Assembly (NCBI GenBank): GCA_001972305.1
Contig: BDDD01000086.1
Coordinates: forward strand, 37,989 to 101,988
Length of the DNA stretch: 64,000 nucleotides
Source: Cephalotus follicularis
Lineage: Eukaryota > Streptophyta > Magnoliopsida > Oxalidales > Cephalotaceae
Reading direction: 5' to 3'
Each line of letters begins with the position of its first letter. Position 1 is the stretch's first letter. A program made the position numbers and the translations under genes. This document shows, in pieces, positions 24,243 to 36,146 of the stretch. The notes below the pieces were generated by a model. It saw only the letters and a list, made by a program, of their open reading frames with translations, was not told where the DNA came from and did no database searches.

Positions 24243-24334
24243 CAAATTGTCACACCCTGTTTCCAATAACAACATATATCATGGCAATTTAACATAAATC
24301 CAGCTTATACAAAATACGATAAATTTAAAACTTT

Positions 24335-25306
24335 TGTTGACTTTTAGTCTCAATCCTAAGTTTTAATGATTACAAATTTGCATTTAACTTTGTTACTTTC
24401 TGTGCAAGAAAAGAAATAAACAAAATAAAGAAGTGCAAAAACAGGACAAAGCGTCGACGGTCACAATCAAAGCGTCAGCGCTTTATGCCAAAAAGTCGAC
24501 GCCTGAGAAGCGTATATCTGCCGTTAAAACCAGTGAAGTGCAAAATCAGTTGAAGTACTCAAAGCGTCGACGCTTAGGAATAAAGCGTCCGCGCTTTATG
24601 GCGAAGAGGCGACACTGAGAACAGAGCGCCGACAGACAGAGCGAGAAAATTCAAATTTAACTCATAACGGTAACCTAAGCGCCGACGCTTTAGGGAATAC
24701 CGTTGACGCTTTGGACGGCTGGAACAATGACAGAACTTGTTTTAAAGAGCCAACTTTGTAGCAACAACTCCCAAGACTTCTCCAACGGCTATATTTCTTC
24801 ACCAACGGCTAGAAACTAATTGAAGCTAAGGACTTGGAACAACTCTTGAACATCCAATCACAAAAGCTCATCTTGCACATCTACAAACAAAAAAGAAAGT
24901 TCATCAAGCTATAGTTTACACTTTCATATCCAAAGCTTGCAACTAGCTATCACTTTCATATCCAACCTTTAAGAGGTCTCTGTAAACACAAACCAATCCT
25001 TTTTATCTTCCATTGTAAAAGAGGGGAGTGAACCCTTGTAAGGTGTTTGATTGATTTGCACCCGGAAGCCGAAAATCAAAGATTGCTAGTGGTATCTAGT
25101 GGAATCTCAAGGGGTTCTTGAGAAAGTGGACGTAGGCACGGATTTTGCCGAACCACTATAAATCGTTTGCACACTCTCTATCCCTTATCTCTTTACTTGT
25201 TATTGTTTGATTTGTTCTTGTGTGATTGTTTTATATTCATAATTTAATTTGTGTTTATTCCGCAAACAAATTTATTTATTAAGTTGCCATATAGGTCATC
25301 CCTACA
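24335..25306 (+). mobile_element. Solo LTR, Ty1/copia SIRE-like
   Basis: 972 bp, starting TGTTGACTTTTAG and ending CATCCCTACA. Flanked by the duplication ACTTT at 24330-24334 and 25307-25311, which interrupts the surrounding chromovirus LTR exactly. The segment GTGGACGTAGGCACGG followed by GCCGAACCACTATAAA near 25128 is typical of SIRE/Maximus LTR promoters. It carries a GTCGAC-motif array at 24451-24718. Confidence 0.85.
24451..24718. repeat. GTCGAC-motif array inside the SIRE-like solo LTR
   Basis: About eight copies of AAGCGTCGACGCTT-like motifs, several degenerate (GCGCCGACGC, GCGTCAGCGC). Placed upstream of the presumed LTR promoter. Confidence 0.65.
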
Positions 25307-26365
25307 ACTTTGATTCCAATAACATCTTACGGAAGCATTTAATAATAAGCTGAATAAGTAAACCAAATCATGCATCCCATACCACATGATTCCAACATTT
25401 AAAATCATTAAGCCATTGTCAATTTCCCTCAAACGAAGCGTGATCAAAAATCGATCAACATCATTAATATATCAGTACAGTAATCCAAAATAAAACATGT
25501 CTCAATACATCGTTTAACAGTTACTTAAGTAAATAAAACTCTATATCCCCTCCGATACGGCCGTGCTCGGGTGATATCCATAACACTGCATCAATCGTAA
25601 ATAGAAGGGGGTTAGCTTTTGTCCTCACTCGGCTAGATTATAAATGTAATTCAGGGTCAGTGATAAAAAATTTCATGAAATGGATGCACTCATGATACAA
25701 TGCATAATATATCACAATACGTATATATATATATATGCCAATAGGTGCAATCATGCAAAGTGGCTACAACCACCAAATCATCAATCATGTCTCAAAGGAA
25801 AAATAAAATCAAATCGAATCAGTACGAAGAGCACCGCCATCTTTCGGCCCCGACGTCGTACTCTTACTCATGCCCCCGACTCCCGGGTCACGAAGCAAGG
25901 CAACAAATCAAACTCATGATGCTCGCACTCTGTGTTCAGCAATCATGGTAACCCATGTTACTTGCACTCAGTGTTTAGTAACATTGTATTTGGGCATCCC
26001 TAGCCATCTCCTGGCCCCTAGGAGAACATCCCGCCACCAGCCATCAGCGACACTCCGTCACCCCAGCCAGTACGGCATCAATCACAATCAACAAATCAAT
26101 TCGAATCTAATCGTTTCCAAGTAATTTATAAAATACTGGACATAATACATTTATTTTAAAATGTATTCCATCTTTGAAACCATGTTTCAATCCATCGAAA
26201 ACATACATTTATCAAAATATACATTTTCATATAAAGTAATGATTTGCGTAAAATCATGTATACATTTCTAAAATCAATAAAACACTTTAGACATCAATCA
26301 TATTTCAATCATCAATTCATTTCATATCAAATTGCAATGCAAAACATATGCTCAAAGTGCAGGTC

Positions 26366-27354
26366 AGTCCCATCCAGTCAGCTGTCTCCCCTTGACAGTC
26401 GGCTGTTTTCCTTCAACAGCCAGCTGTCCTATTTTTGGCAGTCGGTTTCCTCCCTTAACAGTGGGCTGTCTTTTTTTGACAGACGGTTGCTCCATCCTAC
26501 AGTCGGCTTCCCTCTCTTGGCAGTCGGCTAATCATACAGCAGGAGGTAACCTCCATTAAAACGCATGAACAGTCGACTGGCTCCTTAGCACAGTCAGTTG
26601 TTTCCCTCTAGTAGTCGGCTGTTCACACTGAACAGCCGGCTGGTACCCTCGAACAGTCGGCTGTCCTCCTGGGACAGTCGGCTGCTCCTATAAGCAGTGC
26701 ACAAAAACAGCAGAAAATGCATGCAATTCTCAGCCCGATCCAAACACAACAGAGCATTCATCAACAATAACACATTTCATGCTCATATCACAGTCTATTG
26801 CATGCATTTCATCTATAAACGTCCATTATAACGGAACTTAAATCACAATTATAAAATCCCCTACCTTTGAACCCCAAGTTAGGAATTGAAATCAGCCTAT
26901 TTAAGTCCCGGATCCGAGGCGTTCAAAGCTTCAAGGTCTGTCCAATGGCTCCAACAGGTCCGGTTCTCCCACTGGTTCGAGCCTCCAAGTCTCCAGGTTC
27001 AAGTGTGGAGCATTTGGGCTTAACCTCTCTCTCTCTTTTTCTCATTCTCACTCATAATCTCTTGTTTCCTTCCTCTCTTTGGAATGCTGATTAAAAGAGG
27101 GGAAGAGGGTGTGTTTTTTATGGAGAAAACGCATCTCCCTTTCTCTCTCCTCACCTGCCCATATATCATCTCAATCACTTCTCTCTCTGGCATGACAGGT
27201 CTGGCGCGCACGTTATGCTGTTTGACCCATGGCAGTCGACTGTTTTCCTTGGCAGTCGGCTGTCTCTACCGACAGTTCCAACCGGCTGTTTCCCCTAGCA
27301 GTCGGCTGGTTCCACTTAAGGGGGTCCAGTCGACTGTCTCTCTCTGACAGTCGG
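26366..27354. repeat. CAGTCGGCTG-motif arrays in the chromovirus LTR (left copy)
   Basis: Two clusters (about 26366-26690 and 27233-27354) in which CAGTCGGCTG, CAGTCGACTG or CAGCCGGCTG recur every 20-30 bp with variable spacers. The same arrangement is kept in the other LTR (34083-34395 and 34943-35065), so it predates insertion. Confidence 0.75.
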
Positions 27355-27511
27355 CTGCCCACCATGTCTCCGCACTTCCCACAATTTCCTCTATCTTTTT
27401 ATGCAAGCTTTAACCTCACAAAATGGGAAAATCCATAATTCTCATTAATTCAAAGCATAGATTACATCGGGAAATACAATATTACATTCAATAAAAATCC
27501 CGGGCGTTACA

Positions 27512-27530
27512 TCCACCCCTCCTTCGAGGA
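27512..27530 (-). other. Polypurine tract of the chromovirus
   Basis: On the minus strand the purine-rich CGAAGGAGGGGTGGA directly precedes the 3' LTR start TGTAACGCCC. Confidence 0.75.
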
Positions 27531-27544
27531 ATTTTGTCCCCAAA

Positions 27545-29030
27545 ATTAAAACAGTACTAAAACAAAAGAGGGTAACGCTCTCTAATGTCCTCCTCGCGTT
27601 CCCATGTCGCCTCATCGAGCCGATGGAACTGCCAATGAACCTTTACCATAGGAATGTTTCAGTTCCTCAATATCTGCGTCTTCCAGTCCAGGATCCTCAC
27701 CGGTAATTCCTCGCAAGAAAGGTCATCTTGCACAGAGACTGAATCATAATCCAAGACATGTGATGGGTCTCGGATATACCTCCTTAACATAGACACATGG
27801 AAGACATCGTGCACATTTGATAGTGCATGAGGTAAAGCGAGCTGATAAGCCACCTCCCCAACTCTCTCCAAAACCTCAAAAGGACCAATGTAGCGCGGAG
27901 CTAATTTGCCCTTCTTCCCAAATATTTGCATGCCCTTCCATGGTGAAACCCTCAAAAACACATGATCACCAACGTCGAAGGTCAGAGGCCTCGTCTTGAC
28001 GCTGTCGACATAACTCTTCTGCCGGCTCTGAGCTGCAAGCAGTTTCTCCCTGATAAACCTGACTTTCTTGAAAGTCTCCTCCACCCGATCCGACCCAAAC
28101 AATGGTCGATCACCAACCTCATCCCAACAAATGGGTGATCTACACTTCCTCCCGTACAAAACCTCGTACGGGTCCATACCGATACTGGAATGATAGATGT
28201 TATTATAAGAAAACTCTATCATAGGAATGTGGTCCTCCCAAGTACCAGTAAAGTCGATAATACAAGCTCGGAGCATATCCTCCAAAGTCTGAATGGTACG
28301 CTCTGACTGGCCATCTGTCTGTGGGTGAAAGGCAGTGCTAAGATTCAGCTTTGTCCCAAAAGCTGTCTGAAACCTCTTCCAAAAGTTGGAAGTGAAGATC
28401 GAATCCTTATCACATACGATGCTCACCGGAACACCGTGTAGCCTCACTATCTCCTTCACATATAAATGAGCCAACTTGCTCGCTGAATCAGCGACATGCG
28501 TGGGCAAAAAGTGAGCCGATTTGGTAAGCCGATCCACAATGGCCCACACCACATTGCGACGGTTTCGAGTCAGAGGAAAACCCAAAACAAAATCCATCAT
28601 CACATGCTCCCATTTCCACTCTGGAATCGGTAAAGGCTGTAACAAACCCGTTGGCCTCTGATGTTCTGCCTTAACTGTCTGACAAGTATAACACTTCGCA
28701 ACATAGTCAGCAATCTCCCTCCTCATGCCAGACCACCAGTAATTCTGCTTCACGTCTTGATACATCTTGGTGCTACCAGGATGTATACTATATCGAGATT
28801 CGTGAGCCTCATAAAGCAACTCACTCTTATATCCGTCATCATCTGGGAGACACACCCGTCCCTGAAACCTCAAGATACCATCAGAATGCATCTGGAAATC
28901 TAGCTCCGGCTCCAGATTCTTGCGAATCTTCAGTAATTCAGGATCACGCAACTGTGCATCCTTTATATGATCGAGTAGTGATGGCTGTGCTCGCATGCTA
29001 GCCACAAAAACACCAGGTGATTTCATAAAC
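27545..29030 (-). pseudogene. Integrase and chromodomain region of the chromovirus (fossil)
   Basis: Integrase motifs: zinc-binding region (HPGSTKMYQDVKQNYWW and CYTCQTVKAEHQ), then MDFVLGFP, the second catalytic Asp in VCDKDSIFTSNFW, and the Glu region in HPQTDGQSERTIQTLEDMLR. The C-terminal part has LAPRYIGPFEVLERVG. After it lies chromodomain sequence VHWQFHRLDEATWE, a module thought to steer integration to modified chromatin. The region is broken. Confidence 0.87.
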
Positions 29031-29039
29031 GAAGTCCAT

Positions 29040-30240
29040 CTCTAGAAATCCTCCAACATCCTCCATTGAGATACCATTGTGTTAGCAATCATAGCCTTAC
29101 GGCTTAAGGCATCCGCAAACACATTCGCCTTTCCAGGATGGTACTGAATACTGCAGTCATAGTCGTTAAAGAATTCCACCCATATCCGTTGTATCATGTT
29201 CAGTGTATCTTGATAGAACATATACCTCAAACTCTTGTGATCAGTGAAAATCTCAAACTGTGGCCCATATAAATAATGTCTCCATTTCTGAAGAGCAAAA
29301 ATAATCGCGGCCAACTCAAGATTATGCATCGGGTAGTTCTCCTCATACGGCTTTACCTTCCGCGAAGCATAGGCGATCACTCTGCCTCGTTGAATCAACA
29401 CGTAACCCAATCCCTTACCCAGATCATCACTATAGACTGCAAAGCCCTCATTACCCTCAGGCAACACCAAAACAGGAGCGGAAATCAGCCGATCCTTCAA
29501 ATCACAGAAACTGGCCTCACAGTCCCTATCCTAGATAAACAAGGCCTTCTTCTGGGTAAGCTTCGTCAACGGTGGAGCTATCATCGAGAAGTTCTGAATG
29601 AACCTCCGATAATAACCCGCCACACCAAGAAAGCTGCATACCTCAGTCACATTTCTTGGTTGCGGCCAATCTCGCACCACCTCAGTCTTCGACGGATCCA
29701 CCGCCAAAGCCTCTCCAGATACAATGTGACCAAGAAAGATCACACTTGCCAAACTTGGCATACAACTGATGTATTCTGAGAATCTGCAAAACTAATCTCA
29801 GATGGTAGGCGTGTTCCTCCTCACTCCTTGAGTACACCAGTATGTCATAGATAAACACTACCACAAACTGATCCAGGTAAGGCTGGAACACATCATTCAT
29901 TAGTGACATGAATGCTACAGGTGTGTTGGTGACACCAAACGGCATTACCAAGAACTCATAGTGACCGTACCTCGTCCGGAAGACAGTCTTCTCTACATCT
30001 CCTTCCTTCACCCTCAGTTGGTGATAACCCAACTTCAGAGCGAGTTTGGAAAACACCTTTGACCTTTGTAACTGGTCAAACAAATCCTCAATATGCGGAA
30101 GAGGATACTTGTTCTTAATGGTGGCCTTATTCAACATCCGGTAGTCAATGCAAAGCCTCATCGACCCATCCTTCTTCTTCACAAACAAAACTAGCGCGCC
30201 CCACGGAGAAACACTGAGCCGAACAAAACCCTTTATCAAT
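29040..30240 (-). pseudogene. Reverse transcriptase and RNase H region of the chromovirus (fossil)
   Basis: RT motifs: [20 protein letters not shown], then [20 protein letters not shown] and [17 protein letters not shown], followed by the palm region near 29850. RNase H is recognised by [36 protein letters not shown] and [11 protein letters not shown]. Broken in several places. Confidence 0.87.
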
Positions 30241-30639
30241 TAGGTCTTGCAACTGTAACTTCAATGCTCGTAACTCCGTATGAGCCATTCGGTAAGGTGC
30301 TTTAGAGATAGGAGCCGTACTGGGTACCAGATCAATCACAAACTCCATGCTCCTCTTTGGTGGTAGAGACACCAAATCTGCAGGGAACACATCCAAAAAT
30401 TCATTCACAACCGGAACTTCCTCCAGGCTCTTACCTTTATCCTTTCTTCTATCAATCACATGCGCCAAAAACCCTTCACACCATTTTTCCAGATATCTTG
30501 ATGCACGAATAAATGATATAATCGGCGTCGAGAATCCCTTGTCTCCCCTGAACTGGCATGTAGTCCCATCAAGTAGGCAAAAGTCTACAGTCTTGTTGTA
30601 ACAATCTATGCGTGCACGGTAGGCTGACAACCAGTCCAT

Positions 30640-32160
30640 ACCCAAGATGACGTCAAAATCATGTATGGGCAGTACGATCAAATCTGCATACAACGGAACA
30701 CCTGCCATAGAAATCTCGTAACCCCTGTATACTGAATTTGTACACATGGAACCCCTATTGGGTGTACTCACATCGAGAATATATGGCATGCAATCAGGAG
30801 ACACATCCAAACATGATGCAAATCGGTAAGTAATAAAAGAATGTGATGCTCCCGAATCCATCAACACTCTAGCAAAAAAACCGTACACATATATAGTACC
30901 TCCCACAACAGAAGTAGACTCTGGAACCTCTGTCTGGGTGAGAATGAAAACTCTACCTTTCACGATACCCTTACCGATATCCCTCCGCTGTGATGGTCCA
31001 AGTGCAGAACCACTACCACTCGCTGGCCCAGTAGGTGTTGTCGTATGACCCTTATGGCAATCCCTCGCCACGTGGCCAGCTTCCTCACATCTCATGCACA
31101 ACCATTTCTTTAACCAACAATCTCTCTGAATGTGACCCATATGGCCACAGGCGGAACAAGCTTCGGGCCTCATGTTACTCCCCTGACTATGAGCACCCTT
31201 AGAAGCTGTCTGCTGAGATCCATACTTTGGCGACTTTGATGGAGAACCACTACCCTGCCATTTCGATGACGCTGACCTAGACTGAGTAGATGTATATTTT
31301 CTTTGCTATGCTTGGGCCTTCTCGACCCGATCTTCATTCAGTATACTTTCCAACAACCTCGCCTTCTGGGCGACCTCTACAAAAGTACTGAGCTCCATAG
31401 CCCTAATCAGAGACCGAAGATCCGGTCGTACACCCCTCAAGAACCTCCGGATCTTCTTTTCCTCATCTGCCACCAGATAGGCTAAATGCCTGGCAAGCTC
31501 CACAAATCTGGCCTGATACTCAGCCACAGTCATGTCACCCTAATGCAGCTCCAAGAGCTTTGTCTCTCTCATTTCCCGCTCTATCTGGGGTACATAAGTC
31601 GCCAGGAACTCCTCCTGAAACCCCTCCCAAGTACTAGCAACTCCGGTGGCCTCCCATTTAGCTTTGACCATCTCCCACCAGTGAGTGGCCTCACCCCATG
31701 ATCGGTACACAGCAAATCTCAGTTTCTGCCTGTTAGTGCATTCCATCACCTCGAAGATCTTCTCTAGGTCTTGTAACCACCTCTAAGCAATAGTGGCATC
31801 AAGCTCCCCTTTGAAACTGAGAGGATTTTGTCTCATGAACCTTTCAAGGTTTCGTCCGAACCGATTACCGTCATCATGTACACCATAAGCAAGAGCCATC
31901 TGCTGAGGCTGAGCTTGAGCATACAATCTCCGCATCTCCTCCATGTTCGCTGCATTGGCAGCCATCTGCTGCTGGAAGTAGTCAGCGATGCAATCCATCG
32001 GATCTCTCACATTAGGTGCCACCTCCGGAACATTCATGTTGGCAGCCTCCTGAGGAACATTATTGATTGGATCTCCCCTAAGGTTTACCTCCTCGGAAAC
32101 ATCCTCGTCAATAATTCTACGCCTTCCGCGTCTTCTCCGACCATCCATTTGGTTCCTATA
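30640..32160 (-). pseudogene. gag and protease region of the chromovirus (fossil)
   Basis: Gag sequence with two CCHC zinc knuckles, CSACGHMGHIQRDC and CMRCEEAGHVARDC, near 31070-31165 (two are less usual than one). Then the protease motif VLMDSGASHSFI near 30840 and VILGMDWL near 30640. An acidic, Asn-rich Gag N-terminus lies near 31800-32160. Broken in several places. Confidence 0.85.
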
Positions 32161-32241
32161 AAGAAAGATGTCATTAGTCATCTCGAGGAAACAATTGTTA
32201 ATTGCAAAGGATAGTATCCTAGCTAAGCATATATGGAATAC

Positions 32242-32253
32242 GCTCCGATACCA
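32242..32253 (-). other. Primer-binding site of the chromovirus
   Basis: Minus strand TGGTATCGGAGC, an initiator-Met-tRNA primer-binding site with one difference from the usual form, four bases from the LTR edge at 32258. Confidence 0.75.
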
Positions 32254-32744
32254 CTGCTGTCACACCCCGTTTCCATTAACAACATATATCATGGTAATTT
32301 AACATAAATCTAGGTTATACAAAATAAGATAAATTTAAAACTTTGATTCCAATAACAACTTGCGGAAGCATTTAATAATAAGCTGAATAAGTAAATCGAA
32401 TCATGCGTCCCATAACACATGATTCCAACATTTAAAATCATTAAGCCATTGTCAATTGCCCTCAAACGGAGCATGATCAAAAGTCGATCAACATCATTAA
32501 TATATCAGTACAGTAATCCAAAATAAAACAGGTCTCAATACATCGTTTAACATTTATTTAAGTAAATAAAACTCCATCTCCCCTCCGATACGGTCATGCT
32601 CAGGTGATATCCATAACACTGCATCAATCTGAAATAGTTGGGGGTTAGCCTTTGTCCTCACTCGGCTAGATTATAAATGTAATTCAGGGTCAGTGATAAG
32701 AAATGTCATGAAATGAATGCACTCATGATGCAATACATAATATA

Positions 32745-32857
32745 TTGCAATACGTATATATATATATATGGTTGCACCTATTGGCATATATATATATATA
32801 CATATATATGTATATATGTGTACATATATATATATATGTACACATATATATATAATA

Positions 32858-32906
<49 letters not shown>

Positions 32907-33038
32907 GTACATATATACATATATATGTGTATATATAATATATATGTACACATATACATATATATGTGTATATATATATATATGTACACATATACATATA
33001 TATGTATATATATATATATGTACACATATATACATATA
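32745..33038. repeat. TA/TACACATATA microsatellite
   Basis: Long impure run of TATATA with TACACATATATACATATATG units. Reading frames through it are repeat artefacts. Confidence 0.85.
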
Positions 33039-33039
33039 T

Positions 33040-33225
33040 GGGTAATATGTATAAGAGCAACAAGCTAACTTTGGAAGTTAGCTTTAATGCCCTGTGGCCC
33101 CACCCCAACTTTGAAAGTTGGCTTTAATTCTTCAATCTCCACCAAAGTTTGCTTGTTGGGGTGGGGATCACAGGGCATTAAAGCTAACTTTCAAAGTTAG
33201 CTTGTTGCTTCTTATACATATTCCC
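33040..33225. mobile_element. Hairpin MITE within the LTR
   Basis: About 186 bp with inverted ends of roughly 70 bp: GGGTAATATGTATAAGAGCA on the left against GGGAATATGTATAAGAAGCA on the opposite strand at the right. The arms continue through CAAGCTAACTTT and TTAATGCCCTGTG. The centre holds a third inverted copy of AACTTTGAAAGTTGGC. The right edge sits five bases from the gap, so no target-site duplication can be read. Confidence 0.65.
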
Positions 33226-33229
33226 TACA

Positions 33230-33389
33230 NNNNNNNNNNNNNNNNNNNNNNNNNNNNNNNNNNNNNNNNNNNNNNNNNNNNNNNNNNNNNNNNNNNNNNN
33301 NNNNNNNNNNNNNNNNNNNNNNNNNNNNNNNNNNNNNNNNNNNNNNNNNNNNNNNNNNNNNNNNNNNNNNNNNNNNNNNNNNNNNNNNN
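33230..33389. other. Assembly gap (160 unknown bases)
   Basis: A run of N. Sequence just before the extra block (from 32717) and just after the gap (from 33390) is nearly the same, starting AATGCACTCATGATGCAAT, so the gap closes either a duplication or a join of two haplotypes. Confidence 0.95.
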
Positions 33390-34082
33390 AATGCACTCAT
33401 GATGCAATATATAATATATCGCCACACGTACATATATATATATATATATATGCCAATAGGTGCAACCATGTCAAGTGGCTACAACCACCAAATCATCAAT
33501 CATGTCTTAAAGGACAAATCAAATCGAATCGGTACGAAGAGAGCCGCCATCTCCTGGCCCCGACGTCGTACTTTTACTCCGGCCCCCGACTTCCGGGTCA
33601 CGAAGCAAGGCAACAAATCAAACTCATGATGCTCGCACTCTGTGTTCAGCAATCATGGTAACCCATGTTACTTGTACTCAGTGTTTAGTAACATTGTATT
33701 TGGGCGTCCCTAGCCATCTTCTGGCCCCTAGGAGAACATCCCGCCACCAGCCATCGGCGACACTCCGTCACCCCAGCCAGTACGGTATCAATCACAATCA
33801 ACAAATCAATTCGAATCTAATCGTTTTCAAGTAATTTATAAAATACTGGAAATAATACATTTATTTTAAAATGTGTTCCATCTTTGAAACCATGTTTCAA
33901 TCCATCGAAAACATACATTTATCAAAATATACATTTTCATATAAAGTAATGATTTGCGTAAAATCACGTATACATTTCTAAAATGAATAAAACACTTTAG
34001 ACATCAATCATATTCCAATCATCAATTCATTTCATATCGAATTGCAATGCAAAACATATGCTCAAAGTGCAAGTCAGTCTCA

Positions 34083-35065
34083 TCCAGTCAGCTGTCTCCC
34101 CTTGACAGTCGGTTGTTTTCCTTCAATAGCCAGCTGTCTTATTTTTGGCAGTCGGTTTCCTCCCTTAACAGTCGGCTGTCTCTTTTTGACAGTCGGCTGC
34201 TCCATCCTCCAGTCGGCTGCTCTCTCTTGGCAGTCGGCTAATCATACAACAGGAGGTAACCTCCATTAAAACGCATGAACAGTCGACTGGATCCTTAGCA
34301 CAATCGACTGTTTCCCTCGAATAGTCGGTTGTTCGCACTTAACAGCCGGCTGGTACCCTCGAACAGTCGGCTATCCTCCTGGGACAGTCGGCTGCTCCTA
34401 CGAGCAGTGCACAAAAACAACAGAAAATGCATGCAATTCTCAGCCCAATCCAAACACAACAGAGCATTGATCAACAATAACACATTTCATGCACATATCA
34501 CAGTTTATTGCATGCATTTCATCTATGAACGTCCATTATAACGGAACTTAAATCACAATTATAAAATCCCCTACCATTGAACCCCAAGTTAGGAATTGCA
34601 ATCCACCTCTTTAAGTCCTAGATCTGAGGCGTTCAAAGCTCCCAGGTTCATCCAATGGCTCCAACAGGTCCGGTTCTCCCACTTGTTCGAGCCTCCAAGT
34701 CTCTCGGTTCAAGTGTGGAGCATTTAGGCTAAACCTCTCTCTCTCTTTTTCTCCCTCTCCCTCATAATCTCTTGTTTCCTTCCTCTCTTTGGAATGCTGA
34801 TTGAAAGAGGGGAAGAGGGTGTGTTTTTTTATGGAGAAAACGCGTCTCCTTTTCTCTCTCCTCACCTGCCCACATATCATCTCAATCACTTCTCTCTCTG
34901 CCATGACAAGTCTGGCACGCACGTTATGCTGTCTAACCCATGGCAGTCGACTGTTTTCCTTGGCAGTCGGCTGTCTCTGCCGACAATCCCTGCCGGATGT
35001 TTCCCCCAGCAGTCGACTGGTTCCACTTAAGGGGGTCATGTCGACTGTCTCTCTCTAACAGTCGG
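34083..35065. repeat. CAGTCGGCTG-motif arrays in the chromovirus LTR (right copy)
   Basis: Clusters at about 34083-34395 and 34943-35065, matching those of the left LTR unit for unit with scattered substitutions. Confidence 0.75.
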
Positions 35066-35227
35066 TTGCCTGCCCTGTCTCCACACTTCCCATAATTTTC
35101 TCTATCTTTTTATGCAAGCTTTAACATCACAAAGTGGGAAAATCCATAATTCTCATTAATACAAAGCATAGATTACATCGGAAAATACAATATTACATTC
35201 AATAAAAATCCTGGGCGTTACACAAAT

Positions 35228-36146
35228 ATCTCTAATTACTTCAAATATACATAAGAATTTTAACCGTTATTTGATTTTTTGTGTAAGCTGTTGAAATTCT
35301 TATACATATTTGAAATTATATGATAGTTGTTTTGACTTGAATTTGCTATCAGTACAAAAGATCTTTACGTCCAGTTGTCTTGATCGAACTAGGCTCTGAT
35401 ACCATTATTGGCTAAAAAAGGTTTGATATTTTTTTATAGTACTTGTTAGAATTAGCTACAATACCAATTGATGGATATAAAATAGAAAAAGCTAATCGAA
35501 CAAGAAAATTATTTGAATATATATATATATATATTTGAAATAGTGAGAGCTCGTGTCTCTTCATATAGTTGGTTCCAAAGCCTGATATTTGTTATGCTTT
35601 GACGCTTATTGTCTCTAGCTTCCTATAATGTTCTACATGTTGGTAGTTCTTTACAACTCTAAGACATTCTTTCATTATCTATGGCATATCTCTAATTACA
35701 ACTCTAAAACATTCTCTCATTATCTAAGACAATCGAATATATCTAATTACTTCAAATATGCATAAGAATTTTAATTATTTTTTTGATTTTATGTGTGAGC
35801 TATTAAAATTCTTATGCATATTTGAAATTATCTGATAATTGTTTTTACTCGAACATGCTATCAGTACGGAAGATCTTTACGCCTAGTTGTCTTGGTCAGA
35901 CTAGGCTCTGATACCACTGATAGGTGAAAAAAAGGTTTGATGTTTTGATAACACTTGTTGGAATTAGCTACAATACCAATTGGTCGATATAAAATGGAAA
36001 AAAGATAATCAAACAAAAAATTATTTGAATTATATATATAAAAAATTGAAATGGTAAGAACTTGAGGCTCCTTATATAGTTGGGTTCAAAGCCTAGCATT
36101 TGTTATGCTTGGAGGCTTCTTTGCTTGTTGGAAACGAGGAGGGCTT
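35228..36146 (-). mobile_element. Tandem pair of LTR/leader junction fragments, probably Ty1/copia
   Basis: Two direct copies of about 510 bp, the second shifted by about 513 bp. Each has, on the minus strand, an LTR-like stretch, the primer-binding site TGGTATCAGAGCC (35392-35404 and 35904-35916) and about 160 bp of leader. The second LTR stretch continues at 38642-38880, where it was split by the solo LTR at 36147-38636. No coding part is present. Confidence 0.55.

Larger units (their letters stand above)
24248..27511 (-). repeat. 3' LTR of the chromovirus, containing a nested solo LTR
   Basis: About 2287 bp once the 972-bp nested LTR and its 5-bp duplication are removed. It matches 32258-35222 throughout. 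Blocks of CAGTCGGCTG-like motifs lie at about 26366-26690 and 27233-27354. Confidence 0.88.
24248..35222 (-). mobile_element. Ty3/gypsy chromovirus (Tekay/Del-like), near-complete structure, coding regions broken
   Basis: Lies on the minus strand, flanked by CAAAT at 24243-24247 and 35223-35227. Ends are TGTAACGCCC..GGGTGTGACA. Order on the minus strand: 5' LTR, initiator-Met primer-binding site, gag with two zinc knuckles, protease, RT, RNase H, integrase, chromodomain, polypurine tract, 3' LTR. The chromodomain and long LTRs place it with Tekay/Del chromoviruses. The coding region has about half a dozen breaks. In a 185-bp sample (26224 against 33954 onward) the LTRs differ at about 4 percent, similar in age to the Tat element. 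One LTR was later hit by a SIRE-like element, now a solo LTR. Confidence 0.92.
32258..35222 (-). repeat. 5' LTR of the chromovirus, with an extra block and an assembly gap
   Basis: 2965 bp as assembled, about 680 bp longer than the partner LTR. The excess is confined to about 32750-33400 and comprises a TATATG-type microsatellite, a hairpin MITE and 160 unknown bases. Outside that block it is collinear with 24248-27511. Confidence 0.87.

Noticed and set aside
32713-33108. Tyr/Ile-rich frames on both strands
   Set aside because: They are translations of a TA microsatellite.
33118-33469. Frames running through unknown residues
   Set aside because: They span the assembly gap and have no coding evidence.
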